Source: an uncultured Collinsella sp. (lineage in GTDB: Bacteria > Actinomycetota > Coriobacteriia > Coriobacteriales > Coriobacteriaceae). Taken from it: DNA of 64,000 bases. Location of the stretch: positions 1-64,000 of the forward strand of contig CAADUO010000011.1 of assembly GCA_900752215.1 (NCBI GenBank). The letters run 5' to 3'. Shown piece after piece: positions 25,702 to 33,835 of the stretch (position 1 is its first letter; each line of letters begins with the position of its first letter). The notes beneath the pieces are model-generated. The model was not told the origin of the DNA. It worked only from the letters and a program-made list of their open reading frames with translations, and searched no databases. The translations under genes were made by a program, and so were the position numbers.

Positions 25702-26282
25702 TAGCGCTCGTTCCTTTCGCGAATTTTGCGGGCACGCTCCCCGCGTTGCTGGGCCTTGCGCTTGGCGCGGGCCTCGTCACGGGCGTTAAGCTCAGCGGTC
25801 GCGTCGACCTCACGGGCCGCGGGGCTCAAGAACATGTATCCGAAGAGGGCGAGCACGACGCCCAAGGTAATGCCGATATCGGCCACATTGAAGACGGGGA
25901 AGTCGATGAAGGTGGTGGCAATAAAATCGGTCACGAAGCCAAAGGCCAAACGATCGATAGCGTTGCCAATAGCACCGCCCGCAACCATCGCCATGCCCAC
26001 AACCTCAAGATGGGCAAGCTGGGGTGCACGAACGAGGTACACGGCAATAGCGATAATGACCGCCAACGCCAGCACGGCAAACGCGATGCCATGCCCCTCG
26101 CCCATGCTAAAGGCAGCGCCGATATTGCGGACAAACAGGAAGTCGATCACGCCGGGGATGACGGTCACATGCAGTGCATCGCCCACGGCACGAACCGCAA
26201 GCTTGGTCAACTGGTCAACAAACAGCACAACCAGCGCCACCCCACCAGCAACACCCAACCGCCAACGCAAAGGCGGCGTCAT
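25701..26282 (-). CDS. lspA: Lipoprotein signal peptidase (signal peptidase II)
   Basis: A 193-residue inner-membrane aspartic peptidase that removes signal peptides from prolipoproteins. Four membrane helices are visible. The catalytic Asp pair lies in GGAIGNAIDRLAFGFVTDF and VFNVADIGIT; RNIGAAFSMGEG is also typical. About 40 Arg/Glu/Lys-rich residues extend the C terminus into the cytoplasm. ATG at 26282 was chosen; a TTG at 26300 would add six residues. Confidence 0.93.
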   Translation of the reverse strand: MTPPLRWRLGVAGGVALVVLFVDQLTKLAVRAVGDALHVTVIPGVIDFLFVRNIGAAFSMGEGHGIAFAVLALAVIIAIAVYLVRAPQLAHLEVVGMAMVAGGAIGNAIDRLAFGFVTDFIATTFIDFPVFNVADIGITLGVVLALFGYMFLSPAAREVDATAELNARDEARAKRKAQQRGERARKIRERNER

Positions 26283-26411
26283 ATCCCCAGTACGACCCAA
26301 ATCAATCCCCTACCCTCAAGAACATCGAATTCCGTTTAACGCAATTAACCATCTTATATTGCCACACGCAGAGCGCACGACATATTCGCTAACGCCAGAT
26401 AAATAACCAGC

Positions 26412-26452
26412 ATAAAAAGAAAGCGCCATTCCGAAAAACAGAATGCCGCTTT
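26412..26452 (-). terminator. Terminator downstream of ileS
   Basis: A 12-base stem with one central mismatch (26420-26431 with 26441-26452), nine-base loop, then a U-rich tract on the minus strand. It lies 70 bases past the ileS stop. The AT-richer 130 bases beyond it, up to lspA, hold no gene and probably the lspA promoter. Confidence 0.7.
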
Positions 26453-26522
26453 TATTCAGCGGAGCAAATGGGCCGAAGGCGTCCAAATTCTCCCAATAAC
26501 TAAAATGCCGAGTTACTGTGCC

Positions 26523-29324
26523 TTAAAGGGCATTCGCGCAGCGCTTGCAGATATGCGCGTGGCCGTTGTACTCGCCGACGGTGGTGCGGTAGTTCCAGCA
26601 ACGGTCGCAGCACTCGCCCTCGGCTGCCTCGATGGCAACGGAGAGTTCCTCGCCCTGAGTCAGCTCAACATCGGAAACGATGTAGAACTCGGCCAGGTCG
26701 ACGACCTTATCACCGGTCAGCAGCGCGTACATCTCGGCGGGAACGACCGCCTTGACGCGGACCTGCTGGCTCTTGGTGAAGGTACCGGCGGAGCGGGCAT
26801 CCTCAAGGGCCTTGGTCACGGCGCTACGGAGCTCGAGCGAAGCCTCGAGCACGCCCTCAAACTCATTGGCCTCGTCAACCGTGATAGGCGACTTGTACCA
26901 ATCGAGCAGCGCGGCGTACTTCTGGTGATCGACGCAGCCGGCGGGCGCATAGGCCATGGCCTCGTCGACCGTGTAGGACAGGATCGGCTGAAGGTCGCGC
27001 ATGAGCATCGAGAAGAGCTCGGCCAGCACGGTCTGGGCGCTGCGGCGCTCGAGCGAGCCGGGCTTGTCGCAGTACAGACGGTCCTTCAGGGCGTCGAGGT
27101 ACACGTTGGAGAGCTCGGTAACCACGAAGTCATAAAGCGCACGGTAGGCGCGCGGGAACTCGTAGCTGGCGTAGGCGTCGTCGACCTCGGCCTGAACCTG
27201 AGTCAGGCGGGCAACCATGAGCTTGTCGAGCGGCAGCAGGTCGGCAAAGGCGACGCCGTCGGTCTCGGGCTCAAACTGACCCTCGAGCTCGGAGAGCAGG
27301 AAGCGCAGCGTGTTGCGGAAACGACGGTAGGCATCGGACGTACGAGCAAGGATCTCGTGGTCGATGGACACGTCGGAGCTGGTATCGACGGATGCAACCC
27401 ACAGACGGATGATGTCAGCGCCCATCTCGTCGCAGACCTTATTGGGGTCGATGACGTTGCCGAGCGACTTGGACATCTTACGGCCCTGGCCGTCGAGGGT
27501 GAAGCCCTGCGAGACAACCGCCTTGTACGGAGCGTGGCCGTTGGCGCCCACCGAGGTGAGCAGCGAGCTTTGGAACCAACCGCGGTGCTGGTCGGAGCCC
27601 TCGAGGTACACATCAGCCGGATACTCCAGCTCGGGACGGTACTCGCAGACGGCCTTCCAAGAGACGCCGGAATCCCACCACACGTCGAGGATGTCCTTAT
27701 CGGCCTTGAGGTGATGGCCGCCGCACTTGGGGCAGACGCAGGCCTCGCCCAGGTAGCTCTCGGGAGCGTCGGTGAACCAGGCGTCGGAGCCCTTCTCGTG
27801 GAAGAGCTTGATGACGGCGTCGAGCGTGGCGTCGTTCATGACCTTCTCACCGCAGTCGGCGCAAGTGTAGCTGGGGATAGGCACGCCCCAGTTGCGCTGA
27901 CGGCTGATGCACCAGTCGGGACGCTGCTCGACCATGGCGCCGATGCGGTTGGCCGCGTGGGCCGGATACCACTTAACGTTCTCGCGGACCTCTTTGCCAG
28001 CCTGCTCACGCAAGCCGGTCTTGTCCATCGAGACAAACCACTGGTCGGTAGCACGGAAGAGCACCGGGTGCTTGCAGCGCCAGCAGTGCGGATAGCTGTG
28101 CGTGATCTTCTTCTCGAGGACCAGGGTGCCGCGCTCGCGCAGGAACTCGATGATGTGCGGGTTGGCCTCGTCGGTATCCATGCCGCTGAAGGGGCCGCCG
28201 GTGCCAAACTCCTCGCCGGTGTAGAACTTGCCGTCGTCATCGACCGGCATGCAAATGTCGGTGATGCCCTCCTTGAGGCAGGCGAAGTAGTCGTCGACGC
28301 CGTGACCGGGCGAGTTGTGGACGATACCGGTACCGTCATCGACACCGACGTAATCGGCCAACAGTGCCACGCCCTCAACACCGTCAAAGATCGGCTGCTT
28401 ATAGTGAATGTGATGGAAGGTCTCGGCGGGAACCACATAGGGCTTGCCGTCGACCACAACCGGGGTGTACTCCCAGCCAAACTCCTCGCAGCACTTGGGA
28501 GCCAGGTCCTCGAGCATGACCTCGGCGCGGCCGTCGTGCTCAACGGCGACGTAGGCGGCACCGGGCTTGAGAGAAACTGCCTGGTCGGAGGGGATGGTCC
28601 ACGGCGTGGTCGTCCAGATGATAAAGTCAACCGGGCCGTCGAAGTTCTCGAGGCCGACGGGCTTGGAGGTCATCTCAAAGCGCACGAAGATGGACGGGCT
28701 CGTCTCGTCGGAGTACTCAATCTCGGCCTCAGCAAGTGCGGTATGGCAGTGCTTGCACCAGTGGACGGGCTTGTGACCGCGATAGATCATGCCCTTGTCG
28801 AACATGGCCTTGAAAACCTCGATGTCGGCGGCGTCATGCTGGTGATAGAGCGTCAGATAGGGGTTGTCCCAATCGCCGAGCACGCCCAGGCGACGGAAGC
28901 CGGCCTTCTGCAGCTCGATGTTCTCGACAGCGAACTTATTGCAAAGCTCACGGATCTTAGCCGTGGAGGTCTGGTTGAACTTCTCGGTGCCGAGCTTCTC
29001 CTCGACCTTATGCTCGATCGGCTGGCCATGGCAGTCCCAACCGGGAACATAGGGAACCTCATAGCCCTGCATCATCCAGTAGCGGTTGATCATGTCCTTG
29101 GAGATCTTGTTCATGGCGTGGCCGATGTGGATCGGGCCGTTGGCGTACGGAGGGCCGTCGTGCAGCACGAACTTCTTGTGACCCTCGTTCTTCTTCAGAA
29201 CCTGCTCGTAGACCTTGTTGTCCTGCCAGTCCTTGAGTCGCTTGGGCTCGGACTTGGAAAGACCGGCACGCATGGGAAAACCGGTTTTGGGCAGATTCAT
29301 CGTCTGCTTGTACTCGTTTGCCAC
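26523..29324 (-). CDS. ileS: Isoleucyl-tRNA synthetase
   Basis: A 933-residue class I synthetase. It has the HIGH motif in PIHIGHAM, the editing domain (CP1) with WTTTPWTIPSDQAVS, the KMSKS motif in GRKMSKSLGN, an anticodon-binding region and a C-terminal zinc knuckle (CDRCW and CKRC). The GTG at 29324 follows AAAGGGG by five bases and is preferred to ATG at 29300. Expression is probably controlled by the T-box leader just upstream. Confidence 0.97.
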   Translation of the reverse strand: MANEYKQTMNLPKTGFPMRAGLSKSEPKRLKDWQDNKVYEQVLKKNEGHKKFVLHDGPPYANGPIHIGHAMNKISKDMINRYWMMQGYEVPYVPGWDCHGQPIEHKVEEKLGTEKFNQTSTAKIRELCNKFAVENIELQKAGFRRLGVLGDWDNPYLTLYHQHDAADIEVFKAMFDKGMIYRGHKPVHWCKHCHTALAEAEIEYSDETSPSIFVRFEMTSKPVGLENFDGPVDFIIWTTTPWTIPSDQAVSLKPGAAYVAVEHDGRAEVMLEDLAPKCCEEFGWEYTPVVVDGKPYVVPAETFHHIHYKQPIFDGVEGVALLADYVGVDDGTGIVHNSPGHGVDDYFACLKEGITDICMPVDDDGKFYTGEEFGTGGPFSGMDTDEANPHIIEFLRERGTLVLEKKITHSYPHCWRCKHPVLFRATDQWFVSMDKTGLREQAGKEVRENVKWYPAHAANRIGAMVEQRPDWCISRQRNWGVPIPSYTCADCGEKVMNDATLDAVIKLFHEKGSDAWFTDAPESYLGEACVCPKCGGHHLKADKDILDVWWDSGVSWKAVCEYRPELEYPADVYLEGSDQHRGWFQSSLLTSVGANGHAPYKAVVSQGFTLDGQGRKMSKSLGNVIDPNKVCDEMGADIIRLWVASVDTSSDVSIDHEILARTSDAYRRFRNTLRFLLSELEGQFEPETDGVAFADLLPLDKLMVARLTQVQAEVDDAYASYEFPRAYRALYDFVVTELSNVYLDALKDRLYCDKPGSLERRSAQTVLAELFSMLMRDLQPILSYTVDEAMAYAPAGCVDHQKYAALLDWYKSPITVDEANEFEGVLEASLELRSAVTKALEDARSAGTFTKSQQVRVKAVVPAEMYALLTGDKVVDLAEFYIVSDVELTQGEELSVAIEAAEGECCDRCWNYRTTVGEYNGHAHICKRCANAL

Positions 29325-29367
29325 GGTACCCCTTTCATGTCGTGGGCGCGCACGCCCGTTGGGCACC

Positions 29368-29672
29368 AAAAAAGCGCCCGTCCCTACAAGCTGGGACGAA
29401 GCGCCACAAAAACGGGCTGTATGCCCGCAAAAGCTCTTCGTTTAACCACCCAGCTTAGATGCCCTCGCCCGCGTATTCGCGCGCTCGCATCCGTTACTCG
29501 GCTGGCCTGTATCGACGACCATCTCGGCGATATCTACTAAGACGTGCCTGCGCGGCACGTCCGTTGGGACCGCAGCTCCGGGGTGATTTTCATCGGTCGC
29601 ATGCACGGGTTCTCAGCGCTCCCCGCTCTCTGTGGCATGCGGACGGCCGACTACTCGTCCCCATCAACGCTT
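29368..29672 (-). promoter_or_regulatory. T-box leader (tRNA-Ile sensing) of ileS
   Basis: The roughly 350-base gap upstream of ileS holds a T-box riboswitch. On the minus strand I see an AGAGA-type motif in Stem I, the loop GATGAAAATCACC carrying an AUC isoleucine specifier (29585-29587), a hairpin GTGCCGCGCAGGCAC, the T-box core GGGTGG (29446-29451), and a terminator stem GCGCTTCGTCCC/GGGACGGGCGC (29374-29404) followed by six U residues. Uncharged tRNA-Ile would stabilise the antiterminator. The transcript start is not certain; CATACT (29679-29684) is a possible -10. Confidence 0.85.
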
Positions 29673-29811
29673 ATGCGGAGTATGCTAGCACGTTCCGCGC
29701 CGGCGAAAAACCCTCAACACTGGTTTTATACGTTCGAAATTTCTCGCGGCTGTGGACCTTCTCTAGGAGCAAAATACCTGAAAGCACTTTATCGAAAGAA
29801 AGAAGGTTGCC

Positions 29812-30894
29812 ATGCGCACGATTGGAATGAGTGATTATACCGTTGGCGAGGATTGCTTTACCGAGCTGCCCGCCGCACTGGCCGAGTACGGAGCGACCAA
29901 GGTCGCCATCATTGGCGGCAAGCGAGCCCTGGCTGCGGCGCTGCCGGGAATCGAGGCGGCACTTGAAGGTACCGATGTCGAGGTCCTGGAGACGCGCGTC
30001 TATGGCACCAACAGTACGCGTGCCAATATCGCCAAGGTCGTGAACTCCCCTGCCTGCCAGGAAGCCGACGTGCTCATCGCATGTGGCGGCGGCAAGGCAC
30101 TCGACACTGTGAAGACGGCGGCCATCGAGCTCAAGAAGATCGTCTTTACCGTACCGACGATTTGCTCCAACTGCTCGGCCGCGACCGCCATTGCCGTTGT
30201 CTACAATGACGATGGCTCGCTCGAGGGCTATTCGTACCCCAACCGACCGGCGCACATCTTCATCAACCCCAAGATCATCGCCGAGGCACCGGCAGAGTAC
30301 TTCTGGGCCGGCGTGGGCGATGCCCTGTCTAAGCAGCCCGAGGTCGAATACGCCACGAGCGCCGGCAACCTGGAGCACACCGCCGGTCTTGGCCTGGCAC
30401 TCGCCCACACCTGCTCCGAGCCGCTGTTTACCTATGGTGTGCAGGGTCTTGAGGATGTGCGCCAGAATCTGTCGAGCGAGGCCGTCAAGCAGATCGCGCT
30501 CGACATCGTTGTCAACACGGGCTATGTCTCGAACCTGACCAACCAGAACGATTATTACTACAACTCGAGCGTGGCGCACGCGTTCTACAACGCCACCTGC
30601 AGCATTCCGCGTGAGGGCACCTACCTGCATGGCGAGGTCGTGAGCCTGGGCGTGCTGGTACTGTTTGCCTATACGGGCGATACCGAGAACCTTGAGCGCT
30701 ACGCCGCCTTTAACAAGCAGATGGGGCTGCCCGTAACGCTTGAGCAGGTTGGCCTTACCGAGGCAGATATCCCGGCCCTGTGCGAATACGCGCACGCCAC
30801 CAACGAGTGGAAGCAGGGAAACCCCGAGCCCTTCACCGACGAAAAATTCGCCGCCGCCATCAAAGCTGCCAACGCCTACGGCCACACCCTCTAG
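29812..30894 (+). CDS. Glycerol-dehydrogenase-like, metal-dependent alcohol dehydrogenase
   Basis: A 360-residue NAD-dependent enzyme of the GldA branch of the iron-containing dehydrogenases. It has the CGGGKALDTVK dinucleotide loop, the SNCSAATAIAVVY segment, and metal ligands in GVGDALS (Asp), SVAHAFYNA (His) and YLHGEVVSLG (His). Likely reaction: oxidation of glycerol or a related hydroxy compound, or the reverse. The ATG follows AAGAAGG. It is a single plus-strand gene, so its pathway is not shown by context; the exact substrate is uncertain. Confidence 0.85.
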   Translation: MRTIGMSDYTVGEDCFTELPAALAEYGATKVAIIGGKRALAAALPGIEAALEGTDVEVLETRVYGTNSTRANIAKVVNSPACQEADVLIACGGGKALDTVKTAAIELKKIVFTVPTICSNCSAATAIAVVYNDDGSLEGYSYPNRPAHIFINPKIIAEAPAEYFWAGVGDALSKQPEVEYATSAGNLEHTAGLGLALAHTCSEPLFTYGVQGLEDVRQNLSSEAVKQIALDIVVNTGYVSNLTNQNDYYYNSSVAHAFYNATCSIPREGTYLHGEVVSLGVLVLFAYTGDTENLERYAAFNKQMGLPVTLEQVGLTEADIPALCEYAHATNEWKQGNPEPFTDEKFAAAIKAANAYGHTL

Positions 30895-30903
30895 CTCTAA
30901 CCC

Positions 30904-30942
30904 AAAACCACCACAAGGGAGCAGTACCTTTGTGGTGGTTTT
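30904..30942. repeat. Palindrome/terminator (AAAACCACCACAAAGG family), copy 2
   Basis: Arms at 30904-30918 and 30927-30942 match those of copy 1 (23261-23301) apart from one missing A in the left arm, while the loop differs (GAGCAGTA). On the plus strand the stem ends in eight U residues, giving a strong terminator for the dehydrogenase. Its right arm ends exactly where the stop codon of the DUF523 gene begins. Confidence 0.85.
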
Positions 30943-31398
30943 TTATTGCTCCAGCATGCTGGGGTCGAACTCGCTAGCCGGGATCACGCGATAACCGTGG
31001 CGGAGCAGTAAATCAACGAAGACGCCGTTGCCCGCCGTAGGGGCGCCGCTGAATGTTCCGTCGTAGATGCGACCCGCGCCGCACGAGGGACTACGGTCCT
31101 GCAGGATGCACGCGGCGATCTCTTCCGGCCCGCCCGCCTGCTCGCACATATCGAGCGCTCGTTGGGCACCCAGGCGAAATTCGCGATCGACCGATATGCC
31201 CTCGCAGGTACGAACCTCTCCGTTCGCAATCTCGGACGGCTTGCGCGGTGTGGGCAGACCGCCAAAGACCTCAGGGCACACCAACAGGACCTCGGTCCCC
31301 GTACGTTCGCACGCTTCGACCAGTTCGCGATGGTAGTTATCGAGCCCGTTATATTTGCAGCTCTCGCCCATCAAGCAGGCACTCACCACGATCTTCAT
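30943..31398 (-). CDS. DUF523 family cysteine-rich protein
   Basis: A 151-residue protein of the DUF523 family. Conserved cysteine motifs are SACLMGESCKYNG near the N terminus, VCPEVFGGLPTPR, and LQDRSPSCGAG; they look like metal or iron-sulphur ligands. The function is not established. ATG at 31398 follows GGGAGGGAT. The stop codon is formed by the T-run flanking the adjacent palindrome. Confidence 0.85.
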   Translation of the reverse strand: MKIVVSACLMGESCKYNGLDNYHRELVEACERTGTEVLLVCPEVFGGLPTPRKPSEIANGEVRTCEGISVDREFRLGAQRALDMCEQAGGPEEIAACILQDRSPSCGAGRIYDGTFSGAPTAGNGVFVDLLLRHGYRVIPASEFDPSMLEQ

Positions 31399-31415
31399 AC
31401 ATATCCCTCCCAAAC

Positions 31416-31452
31416 AAAACGCCCCATTTGAGATAGAAACTCAAATGGGGCG
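31416..31452 (-). terminator. ftsH terminator
   Basis: A perfect 13-bp stem, CGCCCCATTTGAG (31420-31432) with its complement (31440-31452), followed on the minus strand by a U-rich tail. It lies 22 bases past the ftsH stop. Confidence 0.88.
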
Positions 31453-31473
31453 ATTGACACTGCGCAACTAGTA

Positions 31474-33381
31474 TTACTGCTGCTTCGGCATCAGCGGATT
31501 TTCGCGCGTGAGGAGATTCATGAACTCCTCGCCCGTGATCGTCTCCTTCTTGTACAGATAACGAGCCAGCTCGTGGAGCTTGAACTTGTTCTCCTTCAGG
31601 ATCTGCAGGGCGCGGTCGTGCGCATCCTCGATCAGCTTGGCGACAATCGCGTCCACGCGCTCGGCCGTACCGGGGGCGCAGGTGAGCGACGTATCCTGGT
31701 TGAGGTACGCATTCTGGACGGTACCGAGCGCCATCATGCCAAACTCGTCGGACATACCAAAGCGCGTCACCATGTTGCGGGCGAGCTTGGTGGCCTGCTC
31801 GATATCGTTGGCGGCGCCAGTCGTCATCTCACCAAAGATGAGCTCCTCGGCCGCACGGCCACCGCAGTAGACGGCGAGCTTGTCCAGGACCTCCTGGCGT
31901 GTGGTCAGGAAGCGCTCATCCTCCTCGACCTGCATGGTGTAGCCCAGAGCACCGCTCGTGCGTGGCACGATGGTGATCTTCGTGACAGGCGCAGAGCCCT
32001 TCTGGCGAGCGGCAACGATGGCATGGCCGATCTCGTGATAAGAAACGACCTGCTTCTCGTGGTCGGACAGCACCGTGGACTTACGCTGTTGGCCGGCAAT
32101 GACGACCTCCACCGACTCCTCGAAGTCGTCCTGGGTTGCACGCTTGCGACCCTCGCGAACGGCGCGCAGGGCGCCCTCGTTGATGATATTGGCCAGGTCG
32201 GCGCCCGAGGCACCGGGCGTGGCACGGGCAATCGCGGTCAGATCGATCGGCGGCTCGGTCTTCACACTCTTGGCGTGGAGCTCGAGGATGTTCTTACGGC
32301 CGGTCAGATCGGGCAACTCGACGGGGATGCGGCGGTCAAAACGACCGGGGCGCAGTAGAGCGGGATCGAGACTGTCGGGGCGGTTGGTTGCGGCAAGGAC
32401 AACGATACCCTTGTGGTTATCGAAACCATCCATCTCGGTCAGCAACTGATTGAGCGTCTGCTCGCGCTCGTCGTTGCCGCTAAAGCCGCCGCCATCGCGC
32501 TTCTTACCGATGGTATCGATCTCATCGATAAAGACGATACACGGGGCCTTTTCCTTGGCCTGCTTAAACAGGTCACGAACCTTTGCAGCGCCGCGACCAA
32601 CAAACATCTCAACGAACTCAGAGCCCGAAATGCTAAAGAACGGAACACCGGCCTCGCCGGCAACAGCCTTGGCAAGCAGGGTCTTACCGGTACCCGGAGG
32701 GCCAACAAGGAGAGCACCGCGCGGCAGCTTGGCGCCGATCTCCTCGTAGCGCTGCGGCTTCTCCAGAAAGTCGACGACCTCCTTGAGAGACTCCTTGGCC
32801 TCTTCCTGGCCGGCGACGTCCTTAAAGGTCACGCCCACGTCCTTGGAGGCGATCACGCGCGCGCCGGACTTACCCAGTCCGCCGCCGCCAAAACCGCCGC
32901 CGCCAAAGTTCATCGACGGGCCGTCATCGCCCATAGCCTTCTTCATGCGGCGGTTGAGCCACCAACCGATGAGGAAGAAAATCGCCATGGGAAGAATGAG
33001 TGTGAGCAGGTAGTAGGTCATCAAACCCGAGTTTTTATCGGGAACGACCGACTCCAGCGAAGCGCCAGACTCAAGCACGCGATCGGTAAAGCCCGCATCG
33101 TTCGGCACACCGGTCGTCTTATAGGCGATGTTCTCGTCCTCGCCCTTCTTGGTGTAATAAATCGAGTAATCGTCCGTGTTGTACTCGACCTTGTCGACAC
33201 TCTTCTTATCGAGCGCCTTGACAAACGTCGAGTAATCGGTCTTCGTAATCTGCTGCGTGTGACCGATGTTGGGGAACAGAACGGTCGAGAGCACGAGGTA
33301 GACGACGAAGGCGATGAGCACGTAGAGGATCATATTCCGTCTACGCTTGTTGTCATCCATCTCCATCTGCTTGAACTCCAT
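31474..33381 (-). CDS. ftsH: ATP-dependent zinc metalloprotease FtsH
   Basis: A membrane-anchored AAA+ protease that degrades misfolded or regulatory membrane and cytosolic proteins. The 635-residue protein has two N-terminal helices (about 18-36 and 121-142) around an extracytoplasmic domain, a Gly-rich linker, Walker A GPPGTGKT, Walker B IVFIDEID, the second region of homology, and the zinc motif HEIGH with the distant Asp in TGAANDIEQAT. The ATG at 33381 lacks a good ribosome binding site; ATG at 33366 has GGAG nine bases upstream and may be the true start. Confidence 0.95.
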   Translation of the reverse strand: MEFKQMEMDDNKRRRNMILYVLIAFVVYLVLSTVLFPNIGHTQQITKTDYSTFVKALDKKSVDKVEYNTDDYSIYYTKKGEDENIAYKTTGVPNDAGFTDRVLESGASLESVVPDKNSGLMTYYLLTLILPMAIFFLIGWWLNRRMKKAMGDDGPSMNFGGGGFGGGGLGKSGARVIASKDVGVTFKDVAGQEEAKESLKEVVDFLEKPQRYEEIGAKLPRGALLVGPPGTGKTLLAKAVAGEAGVPFFSISGSEFVEMFVGRGAAKVRDLFKQAKEKAPCIVFIDEIDTIGKKRDGGGFSGNDEREQTLNQLLTEMDGFDNHKGIVVLAATNRPDSLDPALLRPGRFDRRIPVELPDLTGRKNILELHAKSVKTEPPIDLTAIARATPGASGADLANIINEGALRAVREGRKRATQDDFEESVEVVIAGQQRKSTVLSDHEKQVVSYHEIGHAIVAARQKGSAPVTKITIVPRTSGALGYTMQVEEDERFLTTRQEVLDKLAVYCGGRAAEELIFGEMTTGAANDIEQATKLARNMVTRFGMSDEFGMMALGTVQNAYLNQDTSLTCAPGTAERVDAIVAKLIEDAHDRALQILKENKFKLHELARYLYKKETITGEEFMNLLTRENPLMPKQQ

Positions 33382-33458
33382 CTACTGGGGTTGATAATGG
33401 TTTCTAGAATACCCAACCCGAGCGACGATAAACCGACGCCGGGCACGAAAGGACAGAG

Positions 33459-33706
33459 ATGGCATCACTGTAAGTCGGCAAGGTTCAAATCTATACAGGC
33501 GACGGCAAGGGCAAGACGACGGCTGCTTTGGGGCGCGAGAGGATGTCGAGGAACTGATTGCGATAAAGCCCGCCACCACGGAGCTCGTGCTCCCCGGCCG
33601 CGGCTTGCTACCCCTCGCCGACCTTGCCGACCTAGTAACCGAAATGCGCCCCGTCAAACACTACTTCGATGAAGGTCTCCTAGCCCGCCAAGGCATCGAA
33701 TACTAA
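33459..33706 (+). pseudogene. cobO: Relic of corrinoid adenosyltransferase (cobO/btuR)
   Basis: This plus-strand stretch keeps only the two ends of an ATP:corrinoid adenosyltransferase. After an ATG at 33459 there is a TAA at codon 5, then the P-loop segment IYTGDGKGKTTAALG. The frame shifts at about 33540 into the family's C terminus: ELVLPGRGLLPLADL, LADLVTEMRPVKHYFDEG and GIEY before a TAA at 33704. About 80 codons remain of the usual 175-200, so the middle has been deleted. It cannot make active enzyme. No other B12 gene lies in the window. Confidence 0.85.
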
Positions 33707-33740
33707 TTGATTCGTTTTCCGCCAACACCTAAAGCTCATA

Positions 33741-33815
33741 AGGAAGTTGCGGTGGAATAGTACTTGTTTGACGGTCCGCAAGGACTTTTCAGGAACTATT
33801 TCACCGCAACTTATC
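33741..33815. repeat. Decayed palindrome (GTTGCGGTGAAATAG family), copy 2
   Basis: AAGTTGCGGTGGAATAGTAC (33744-33763) faces its near complement (33793-33812), with two mismatches and a 29-base loop. It is related to the perfect palindrome at 166-250 but lacks the GGGACT extension of the arms. It lies between the cobO relic and the MATE gene. Confidence 0.75.
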
Positions 33816-33835
33816 AGGGGTATCCGACGGATGAG

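Noticed and set aside
26505..29540. 1011-codon open frame on the plus strand across ileS
   Set aside because: Antisense shadow of ileS; it also runs through the T-box leader.
33382..33657. Open frame on the minus strand over the cobO relic
   Set aside because: Composition is typical of an antisense shadow, and the plus strand shows recognisable CobO sequence.
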